Shown: positions 1 through 5,369 of the stretch, in pieces
Position numbering within the stretch: the first letter of the stretch is position 1
Layout: each line of letters begins with the position of its first letter
Origin: Nitrolancea sp040255925
Lineage (GTDB): Bacteria; Chloroflexota; Chloroflexia; Thermomicrobiales; Thermomicrobiaceae
Length of the DNA stretch: 5,659 nt
Reading direction: 5' to 3'
NCBI GenBank assembly: GCA_040255925.1
Contig: JBDZVX010000146.1
Location: forward strand, 1-5,659
Notes under the pieces: generated by a model
The model's database searches: none
Told to the model about the DNA's origin: nothing
The model's input: the letters and a program-made list of their open reading frames with translations, nothing else
Made by a program: the position numbers and the translations under genes

Positions 1-623
1 ACCACCGAGAAGAAAAGAGCGCTGGGGAAAGCGAGTAGATAGAAGAGCGTGCGCCAGGCGATCGTCTCCGAAAAATCGAGCCGGACGAGCTGGAAAATGT
101 AGATGACCGCCACGGCCAGCGCCAGGTGGATGACGACCAGCGCCGCCAGGATATCCCCGCCCGGCAGGAGCCTGTCGGCGTAGCGGATCAACAGGGGAAA
201 GAGCGGGAAGAACGCGACGCTGGAAGCCTCACCGGGTGTGTAGCTATAGCCCCGGGCCGCGATCACCTGGTACCACTGGGTGTCCCAACAGGCCGAATAG
301 CTCAATGGCCAGGGAACTCCGACACCGCAGGTCCCAGGGCCGAGATGATCGAAGATGTAGGAAAAGATGAGAATCGCGGCTCGCCACGCCGCGAGGAATC
401 CCAGAATGAGGAGTAACGTCCGCGCGGACAACGTGGGAGGCGCTGGCGGCGGTGATCCATCGCCGATCAGGCGGCGGAGCCAGCGAGGCCGCCGGTTGGC
501 TTGGGTGGCGACCGACGCTTCGACCGTCCCCTCCGGGCCGAATTCTCGCAACGCCACCCACCCATTCCAGCGATCTACGTCCTGGACGCAAGCCCAGAGA
601 GCCCGGTTGTTCCATACCGTCAC
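1..623 (-). CDS. PIG-V-like mannosyltransferase family membrane protein, N-terminal part (cut by left edge)
   Basis: Translated from the minus strand, this frame gives about 207 residues before the window ends. A hydrophilic N-terminal stretch of about 65 residues is followed by a membrane helix (LLLILGFLAAWRAAILIFSYI). Next comes an extracytoplasmic loop with CWDTQWYQVIAARGYSY and then VAFFPLFPLLIRY, followed by two further hydrophobic segments (AALVVIHLALAVAVIYIF and FYLLAFPSALFF). The WD...WY...A..GY pattern followed by a phenylalanine/proline-rich FFPLFPLL is typical of the PIG-V/Mannosyl_trans2 family of GT-C-fold glycosyltransferases. These use lipid-linked sugar at the membrane, with the WD acid as the likely catalytic or metal-binding residue. 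Bacterial members are mostly uncharacterised and the substrate cannot be read from the sequence. The frame opens after a stop at 633-635 and has no ATG. GTG at 623 is the longest choice; GTG at 557 and TTG at 551 or 431 are alternatives, and none has a clear Shine-Dalgarno. The family call is fairly sure; the start is not. Confidence 0.75.
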   Translation of the reverse strand, partial: MTVWNNRALWACVQDVDRWNGWVALREFGPEGTVEASVATQANRRPRWLRRLIGDGSPPPAPPTLSARTLLLILGFLAAWRAAILIFSYIFDHLGPGTCGVGVPWPLSYSACWDTQWYQVIAARGYSYTPGEASSVAFFPLFPLLIRYADRLLPGGDILAALVVIHLALAVAVIYIFQLVRLDFSETIAWRTLFYLLAFPSALFFSV

Positions 624-657
624 GCGGTAGAATTAGCACGCGCTTTTCACGTATCGT

Positions 658-686
658 ATCATGGTCCGTTCGTCTGGCTTGTCCAA
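658..686 (-). promoter_or_regulatory. weak promoter candidate for the minus-strand mannosyltransferase gene
   Basis: Read on the minus strand, TTGGAC (686-681) lies 17 bases from CATGAT (663-658), with an overlapping alternative -10, TACGAT, at 658-653. The match is 3/6 in the -35 and 4/6 in the -10. A transcript from here would begin about 20-30 bases before the GTG at 623, which would suit that start. Weak boxes like these occur by chance, so this is only a candidate. Confidence 0.2.
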
Positions 687-734
687 ACCGACCCGCTGTC
701 GCCAAACGGTCGAACACGATCCGAGCCGGCGCGG

Positions 735-740
735 TATAGT
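735..740 (+). promoter_or_regulatory. -10 box candidate (TATAGT) for the DUF1015 gene
   Basis: TATAGT differs from the sigma-70 consensus TATAAT at one position and sits in the divergent intergenic region. The -35 is poor: CGAACA at 711-716, with an 18-base spacer, matches only the last three bases of TTGACA. The eight-base string GGTATAGT recurs just upstream of the tRNA genes at 5046-5053, which supports it as a real -10 element in this genome. It would give a leader of about 150 bases before the ATG at 901. Confidence 0.4.
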
Positions 741-882
741 GAATAGCGTTCCAGCAAACGCGGTTGGGAGTGCCATAGGCACGGGCTAGCGCCATGGGAC
801 AAGCGAGTTCCGGTGATGACCGCGATCAGATCCACCAGTACTCCGATCAGTACACTCCGGTGCCCTTCGCTGTGGTCTAGAC

Positions 883-888
883 GAAGGA
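883..888 (+). promoter_or_regulatory. ribosome binding site of the DUF1015 gene
   Basis: GAAGGA ends 12 bases before the ATG at 901. The spacing is slightly long, but it is the only Shine-Dalgarno-like string near this start. The start itself is also supported by the typical DUF1015 opening of the protein (MAVIRPF). An ATG at 888 overlaps this site but stops after two codons. Confidence 0.5.
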
Positions 889-900
889 TGGGCTAACGAC

Positions 901-2208
901 ATGGCCGTGATCCGGCCGTTCCAGGGTATTCGATTCGACGTCGATCGCGTCGGCGGGCTCGAACAGGTAATCGGTCCGGCAGCAGAAATTCCCCCGGTAG
1001 CGCAGCCGGACGATGCCAACGCCGACCGGCCCTATGCCGCTATCCGGCTCCAGACGCCGGAACCCACCGGCCCACCGACCTTCAACCGGGCGGCCATCCT
1101 CATCCGGCGCTGGCTCGCGGAGGGCATCTTGATCCACGAATCCAAACCGGCCTTCTATCTCTACGAGCACGAATTCTCGTATCAGGGTGAGTGCCATCGC
1201 AGCCGTGGGTTCTTCGCCGCGCTTCGTCTACCCAATGGCGACCTGGCAGAGATCATCCCACACGAGCGGATCTTTAACCAGCAGATTGACGGCCATGTCG
1301 CGCTCCTCCAGCAGGTGCAGGCAAATCTCAACGCGCTCTTCACCCTCGTGGAGGACAACGGCGAGATCAACGCGATCCTGGACCGGATCGCGGCGGAGCG
1401 CGAACCGGACGAATCCGGGACGGATGACATCGGCGACCGCCACCGGCTCTGGGTGATCGATCAGCCCGCGACGATCGACACGCTCATCCGGACCATCCAG
1501 GAACGCCCGCTCTTCATCGCCGATGGCCACCACCGGTTCACCGCCGCGCTTGCTTACCGCGACCGCCTTTTCGCGGAGGGCATCGAGCCCGGACCAGCTC
1601 GGAACATCCTGACCTACATCGCCAGCGCGGCCGATTCCGGCGCCATGATCTTGCCGATTCACCGCCTCGTTCGTACCTTCGGCACACGCACCTGGCCCGA
1701 GATCCAGGAACGATTGGCGCACCACTTCGAAATCGAGGAGCAGCGGTTGCACGGCCGGGATGTCGTTTCTCGGCTGCGGAGCATCGTAGACAGGCTCCCG
1801 GACGAAGGGAAGCCATCCTACGTGCTGCTGGAACCGGGCGGCGAACGATTGTTGCTCCTAAGGCTCCGTGATTGGAGTCAGGTCCGGCATCGTTTTCCGG
1901 CCTCTCACGGTACCCAGCCACCCGATGTGACCCTGCTCAATAAGCTGATCCTCCAGGATGCCTTCGGATTCGAACGTGACGAGATCGAAGCGCGGGTTAT
2001 CTTCACTCCGGATCTCAGCGCGAGCGCCGAAGCGATACAGCAAGGTCAGGCTGTCGCCGCGATCTTCGTCAGTCCGCCGGCGCTGCCCGAACTGCTCACC
2101 ATCACCCGCGCCGGGGGCCGCCTGCCCTCGAAGTCCACTTATTTCTATCCGAAGATCCCGACCGGATTAGTGTTCCACGATCTCACCGGTCCAGAGCCGG
2201 AGGACTGA
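901..2208 (+). CDS. DUF1015 family protein with atypical N-terminal motif
   Basis: The 435-residue product has the length and layout of the DUF1015 family (PF06245). It opens with IRPFQGIRF (residues 4-12). A central helix region contains RRWLAEGIL followed by PAFYLYEHEF. The family signature FIADGHHRFTAALAYRD has its DGHHR at residues 208-212, and the downstream strand MILPIHRLV also fits. No signal peptide or membrane segment is seen, so it should be cytoplasmic. The family has no firmly established biochemical role. Its DGHHR element resembles the motif of ParB/sulfiredoxin-fold nucleotide-dependent enzymes such as free serine kinases, which makes a nucleotide-linked reaction possible; that is inference. 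Oddly, the conserved APPYD(V)I(S) segment that normally follows the first strand is replaced at residues 25-29 by GPAAE, with the surrounding length preserved. The family assignment is secure; the function is unknown. Confidence 0.9.
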   Translation: MAVIRPFQGIRFDVDRVGGLEQVIGPAAEIPPVAQPDDANADRPYAAIRLQTPEPTGPPTFNRAAILIRRWLAEGILIHESKPAFYLYEHEFSYQGECHRSRGFFAALRLPNGDLAEIIPHERIFNQQIDGHVALLQQVQANLNALFTLVEDNGEINAILDRIAAEREPDESGTDDIGDRHRLWVIDQPATIDTLIRTIQERPLFIADGHHRFTAALAYRDRLFAEGIEPGPARNILTYIASAADSGAMILPIHRLVRTFGTRTWPEIQERLAHHFEIEEQRLHGRDVVSRLRSIVDRLPDEGKPSYVLLEPGGERLLLLRLRDWSQVRHRFPASHGTQPPDVTLLNKLILQDAFGFERDEIEARVIFTPDLSASAEAIQQGQAVAAIFVSPPALPELLTITRAGGRLPSKSTYFYPKIPTGLVFHDLTGPEPED

Positions 2209-2230
2209 CCGGCGACGTGGAAGCCGCCGG
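2209..2230 (+). terminator. GC-rich stem-loop directly after the DUF1015 stop codon
   Basis: CCGGCG (2209-2214) and CGCCGG (2225-2230) form a perfect 6-bp stem with a 10-base loop, starting at the first base after the TGA. No T-run follows, so it is not a classical intrinsic terminator. It may act as a weak terminator or an mRNA 3'-end stabiliser. A separate promoter candidate lies immediately downstream, in keeping with a transcription boundary here. Confidence 0.3.
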
Positions 2231-2234
2231 ACTA

Positions 2235-2266
2235 GCTGGAACACGCGACGCGTTATACTTTCCAGC
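2235..2266 (+). promoter_or_regulatory. mutS promoter candidate: TATACT -10 box inside an inverted repeat
   Basis: TATACT (2254-2259) is one base away from TATAAT and lies 97 bases before the mutS ATG. It is framed by a perfect 7-bp inverted repeat, GCTGGAA (2235-2241) and TTCCAGC (2260-2266). The right arm directly abuts the -10 box, and the left arm falls between it and the -35 region. No recognisable -35 hexamer exists at 16-18 bases. The arrangement could be an operator over the promoter or a stem at the 5' end of the transcript. That it is a promoter is plausible; that it is regulated is inference. Confidence 0.4.
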
Positions 2267-2334
2267 GTACGGATACGAGCGCGACTCGCCGTTCGATGGC
2301 GGCAATTCGGGAACCCGGCGATCGCGAATGACCC

Positions 2335-2340
2335 AAGGAA
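2335..2340 (+). promoter_or_regulatory. ribosome binding site of mutS
   Basis: AAGGAA ends 10 bases before the ATG at 2351, within the usual range. It supports that ATG as the mutS start, as does the typical MutS opening (RRQYLAIKRQYPD). Confidence 0.6.
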
Positions 2341-2350
2341 TCGTGCTCCG

Positions 2351-4957
2351 ATGACCACGCCGATCCGGCGCCAGTACCTCGCTATCAAGCGCCAGTATCC
2401 CGATACCATCGTCTTTTTCCGGCTGGGGGATTTTTACGAGACGTTCGACGAGGATGCCAAGCTGGCCGCGTCGGTGCTCGATCTCGCCCTGACATCACGG
2501 GAGATGGGGACCGGGAACCGGATCGCGATGGCCGGGGTGCCCTATCACGCCGCCGAGGGCTACGTCGGCCGGCTGATCGCGGCCGGTCACAAGGTCGCCA
2601 TCTGTGAGCAGATCGGCGAGCCGACCGGGCGGCAACTGGTCGAGCGCCGGGTCACGCGTGTCGTCACGCCCGGCACCGTGACCGAGCCGGCGATGCTCGA
2701 CAGCGCGAACAACCATTACATCGCCGCGGTCCTCATCGAAAGCTCCCGCGCCGGGCTGGCGGTCGCCGATCTCTCGACCGGCGAGTTCGCCACCACCGAG
2801 TTCACCGCCACTGATCCCGAGACGGTCCACGCCGCGCTCCAACGGGAACTCCTCCGCCTGCGTCCGGCCGAAGTGGTCTGCCCACCATCACTCAACGGCA
2901 ATGGCGCCGCCATGCTGGATGGCAGCTACGTCAGCCAACTCGATCACTCCGCCTGGCGACTGAATACCGCGACCGAGGAGTTGCTGCGCCACTTCGAGGT
3001 TGAGACGTTGGACGCCTTCGGCTGTGGCGGCAAACCGTTCGCCGTTCGAGCCGCAGGCTCCCTCCTCCACTACCTGGCCGAAACGCAGCTCGATGGCCTC
3101 AAACAGATCGTCGATCTCGTCACCTACAACACCGAGCGGCACATGTCGCTGGACGCGCAGACCCGGCGAAATCTCGAACTGACCGAGAGCAGCCGGGGCG
3201 ACAGCCGGCACTCGCTGGTCGCCGTACTGGACCAGACCCGCACGCCGATGGGTGCCCGGCTACTCCGCCGCTGGGTCGGCCAGCCGTTGCTCGATCTTGA
3301 TGAGCTCCGGGATCGCCAGGCGGCGGTGCGATTCCAGATCGATCGGGCATTGCGCCGGGCGCAGCTTCGCGACACCCTCGGCGCGGTTGCCGATATCGAA
3401 CGGCTGATCAACCGGGTTGTCACCGGCGCGGCCGGCCCCCGGGATCTGGCGTCACTTGGTCACTCCCTGGCGCGGCTCCCACGAATCCAGGCCATTTTGC
3501 GCGATGCCGATCGTCCCACGGCTCTTGGGGACCTGCCGGACTGCACGGCCATCGTGCAATTAATCGGCGCGGCGCTGGTGGACGATCCCCCGGCGGTGCT
3601 TGGTTCCGGGCCCACCATTCGCGCCGGGTTCAGCGCCGAGCTGGACGCGCTCCGGAGCTCCTCCCACCAGGATCGGGAATGGATCGCCGGGCTGGAGCAG
3701 GCCGAACGGGAACGGACCGGCATCAAGTCGCTCAAGGTCGGATTCAACCGTGTCTTCGGCTACTACCTGGAAGTCAGCCGCGCCAACACGTCGCTAGTCC
3801 CCGACCACTACCAGCGCAAGCAAACGCTCGTCGGTGCCGAGCGCTACATTACGCCGGAGCTAAAGGAGTACGAAAGCCGGGTCCTGAACGCCGACGAGCG
3901 CATCGCCGAACTGGAGGGTCAGGTCTATCGCCAGACGCTGGCGCGAGTCGCGGCCGACGCCCCGGTCATCCGGGAGGCGGCACAAACCCTCGCCCGGCTC
4001 GACGTGTTTGCGTCGCTCGCCGAGGTCGCGGTCCGGCGCAACTACGTCTGCCCGGATCTGGACGACAGCACGACACTGGACATCTCCGGAGGCCGGCATC
4101 CGATCGTTGAGACCACGCTCGACCCCGGCCAGTTCGTCCCAAACGATACCCAGCTCGATACCAACGAGCAGCAAGTGGTCATCCTGACCGGTCCAAACAT
4201 GGCCGGGAAATCGACCTTCCTCCGGCAGGTGGCCCTGATCGTCTTGATGGCCCAGATCGGCTCGTTCGTACCGGCGGAGCGGGCGCGGATCGGGCTGGTC
4301 GACCGGATCTTCACCCGGATCGGCGCTCAGGACGATATCGCCTCCGGCCAGAGCACCTTCATGGTCGAGATGGTCGAGACCGCGACGATCCTCCACCATG
4401 CCACCGCCCGGTCGCTGGTCGTGCTGGATGAGATCGGACGCGGCACGAGCACCTACGACGGTCTCGCCATCGCCCGCGCCGTTGTCGAGCACCTGCACAA
4501 CAGTAGCCGGCTGGGCTGCAAGACACTCTTCGCCACCCACTATCATGAGCTGACCGAGCTGGAAAAGATCCTGCCACGGGTCCGGAACTACCGCGTCGAT
4601 GTGTTGGAGGAAGGCGACCAGGTGATCTTTCTCCACCGGGTCGTCTCCGGTGGAGCGGACCGGAGCTACGGCATCCACGTGGCGCAGCTTGCCGGGATGC
4701 CGCGTTCGGTCGTCCGCCGTGCCCGCGAAGTGCTGCTGGAGCTCGAGCAGGGCGCGGCGGGGCAGCCGGAGCAGGACCGCCGCCGGGAGGCGATGCGCCG
4801 GGAGCGGGAGTCGCCGATGCAGATGACCTTCTTCGGACCGCCCGACCCGGTGGTGGAAGCATTGAAGCGCCTGGATGTCGAATCGCTCTCGCCGTTGGAA
4901 GCGCTGACCCGGCTCTACGAGCTGCACCGGCAAGCGGTCGATGGCACCAAAAAGTAG
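2351..4957 (+). CDS. mutS: DNA mismatch repair protein MutS
   Basis: This is a full-length MutS1 of 868 residues (E. coli MutS is 853), the cytoplasmic ATPase that clamps DNA and recognises mispairs and small loops. Domain I carries the mismatch-reading FYE motif (GDFYETF, Phe28-Tyr29-Glu30). A connector domain follows from roughly 125 to 255, then the lever/clamp region, including KVGFNRVFGYYLEV (463-475) and the DNA-contacting QRKQTLVGAERY (488-499). The ATPase domain has Walker A GPNMAGKS (614-621), Walker B LDE with Asp693-Glu694 followed by IGRGTSTYDG, the FATHYHEL switch (His730), and the signature segment DRSYGIHVAQLAG. QMTFF (824-828) fits the beta-clamp-binding motif seen near the MutS C-terminus, and the usual LSPLEALTRLYEL tail follows. 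All key residues are present, so it should be active. No mutL lies beside it in this window, and it probably has its own promoter. The next features downstream are tRNA genes. Confidence 0.98.
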   Translation: MTTPIRRQYLAIKRQYPDTIVFFRLGDFYETFDEDAKLAASVLDLALTSREMGTGNRIAMAGVPYHAAEGYVGRLIAAGHKVAICEQIGEPTGRQLVERRVTRVVTPGTVTEPAMLDSANNHYIAAVLIESSRAGLAVADLSTGEFATTEFTATDPETVHAALQRELLRLRPAEVVCPPSLNGNGAAMLDGSYVSQLDHSAWRLNTATEELLRHFEVETLDAFGCGGKPFAVRAAGSLLHYLAETQLDGLKQIVDLVTYNTERHMSLDAQTRRNLELTESSRGDSRHSLVAVLDQTRTPMGARLLRRWVGQPLLDLDELRDRQAAVRFQIDRALRRAQLRDTLGAVADIERLINRVVTGAAGPRDLASLGHSLARLPRIQAILRDADRPTALGDLPDCTAIVQLIGAALVDDPPAVLGSGPTIRAGFSAELDALRSSSHQDREWIAGLEQAERERTGIKSLKVGFNRVFGYYLEVSRANTSLVPDHYQRKQTLVGAERYITPELKEYESRVLNADERIAELEGQVYRQTLARVAADAPVIREAAQTLARLDVFASLAEVAVRRNYVCPDLDDSTTLDISGGRHPIVETTLDPGQFVPNDTQLDTNEQQVVILTGPNMAGKSTFLRQVALIVLMAQIGSFVPAERARIGLVDRIFTRIGAQDDIASGQSTFMVEMVETATILHHATARSLVVLDEIGRGTSTYDGLAIARAVVEHLHNSSRLGCKTLFATHYHELTELEKILPRVRNYRVDVLEEGDQVIFLHRVVSGGADRSYGIHVAQLAGMPRSVVRRAREVLLELEQGAAGQPEQDRRREAMRRERESPMQMTFFGPPDPVVEALKRLDVESLSPLEALTRLYELHRQAVDGTKK

Positions 4958-5045
4958 CTTCTCCGCACTGTTCATGGGAACACCACCAGGACTGATCCAG
5001 GCCGATTTCGGGCACGATAGGGCTAGCGCGCCGGGTCCCTTTTCG

Positions 5046-5053
5046 GGTATAGT
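5046..5053 (+). promoter_or_regulatory. promoter -10 region of the threonine tRNA pair (GGTATAGT)
   Basis: TATAGT (5048-5053) ends 14 bases before the first tRNA, which would put the transcription start about 6-8 bases upstream of the mature 5' end. No good -35 hexamer is visible at 16-18 bases. The same octamer occurs at 733-740 upstream of the DUF1015 gene. Confidence 0.5.
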
Positions 5054-5067
5054 TTCCGGTGGACCGT

Positions 5068-5143
5068 GCCCACGTAGCTCAGTAGGCAGAGCACATTCTT
5101 GGTAAGAATGAGGTCCTGGGTTCGAATCCCAGCGTGGGCTCCA
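5068..5143 (+). tRNA. tRNA-Thr, anticodon GGT
   Basis: A complete 76-base cloverleaf can be drawn. The acceptor is GCCCACG (5068-5074) with CGTGGGC (5133-5139), the D stem GCTC/GAGC, the anticodon stem CATTC/GAATG around the loop TTGGTAA, and the T stem CTGGG/CCCAG around TTCGAAT. The anticodon GGT at 5101-5103 reads ACC and, by wobble, ACU. The discriminator is T and the 3' CCA (5141-5143) is encoded. It is the first gene of a pair and is probably released from a common transcript by RNase P and 3' processing. Confidence 0.97.
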
Positions 5144-5144
5144 G

Positions 5145-5220
5145 GCCGATGTAGCTCAGTTGGTAGAGCAGGTGTTTCGTAAACACCAGGTCGTCGGTTC
5201 GAGTCCGACCATCGGCTCCA
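5145..5220 (+). tRNA. tRNA-Thr, anticodon CGT
   Basis: A second complete 76-base cloverleaf has acceptor GCCGATG (5145-5151) with CATCGGC (5210-5216), D stem GCTC/GAGC, anticodon stem GGTGT/ACACC around the loop TTCGTAA, and T stem GTCGG/CCGAC around TTCGAGT. The anticodon CGT at 5178-5180 reads ACG. The discriminator is T and CCA is encoded at 5218-5220. Only one base (5144) separates it from the preceding tRNA-Thr, so the two must share a transcript. The bodies differ in all stems except the D stem, so this is not a recent duplication. Confidence 0.97.
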
Positions 5221-5251
5221 CACCAGCTGTGAAAGATCTCCGCGCGATCAT

Positions 5252-5280
5252 CCTCCGGCCGATCGGCTCCGGGGGTATTT
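5252..5280 (+). terminator. intrinsic terminator candidate for the tRNA pair
   Basis: CCTCCGG (5252-5258) pairs with CCGGGGG (5269-5275) over 7 bp with one G-U wobble, around a 10-base loop that itself contains the palindrome CCGATCGG. The short T-rich string TATTT follows at 5276-5280. It lies 31 bases after the last tRNA, between convergent transcription units. The T-run is short, so termination strength is uncertain. Confidence 0.45.
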
Positions 5281-5345
5281 GCACTGCATCAGCACCTCCC
5301 AAGATGAACCCCGGCACGAACCGTCGGTAGGGTCGGCTGCTCATC

Positions 5346-5366
5346 CGGCTGATTCACCACCAGCCG
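5346..5366 (-). terminator. stem-loop just after the DUF4239 gene
   Basis: CGGCTG (5346-5351) and CAGCCG (5361-5366) form a perfect 6-bp stem with a 9-base loop, three bases beyond the stop of the minus-strand gene. There is no T-run on the minus-strand side, and another CGGCTG at 5334-5339 could compete for pairing. It is a possible weak terminator of the minus-strand gene. Confidence 0.25.
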
Positions 5367-5369
5367 CGC

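Larger units (their letters stand above)
633..900. other. divergent intergenic region between the mannosyltransferase and DUF1015 genes
   Basis: These bases separate two genes pointing away from each other, so they should carry both promoters. Contents: a weak minus-strand promoter candidate (658-686), a TATAGT box on the plus strand (735-740), a pair of CGATCAG direct repeats 21 bases apart (823-829, 844-850), and the likely ribosome binding site of the DUF1015 gene (883-888). A 28-codon ORF (794-880) is open on the plus strand, but I do not call it a gene. No RNA gene or insertion is visible. Confidence 0.6.

Noticed and set aside
244..795. 183-codon minus-strand ORF with an ATG start
   Set aside because: It is a different frame from the PIG-V-like one. 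Its product lacks membrane helices or family motifs, while the neighbouring frame gives WDTQWYQ and FFPLFPLL and continues to the window edge.
794..880. 28-codon plus-strand ORF (starts MGQASSGDDRDQ) ahead of the DUF1015 gene
   Set aside because: It has no Shine-Dalgarno, no recognisable motif and only average GC at third positions. It also spans the direct repeats, which explain its composition. It is best treated as chance.
888..896. ATG GGC TAA two-codon reading frame just before the DUF1015 start
   Set aside because: It is too short to be meaningful and overlaps the Shine-Dalgarno of the real gene.
3860..4975. 371-codon minus-strand ORF opposite mutS
   Set aside because: It lies antisense to the invariant MutS ATPase region. 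Its product is a shadow rich in Gly/Arg/Asp with no family resemblance, as expected from GC-rich codon bias.
4958..5045. Search for a mutS terminator
   Set aside because: Only stems of up to 5 bp were seen, such as TGTTC/GAACA around 4970-4983, with no T-run. The CCCTTTT at 5037-5043 lacks a proper stem. No terminator is called.
5023..5344. Minus-strand ORFs across the tRNA genes giving peptides such as GIRTQDLILTKNV and MVGLEPTTWCLRNT
   Set aside because: They are the reverse complement of the tRNA T-arm, anticodon arm and 3' end. This is a well-known artefact that appears as spurious 'hypothetical proteins' in many genomes. The two tRNAs on the plus strand explain the sequence fully.
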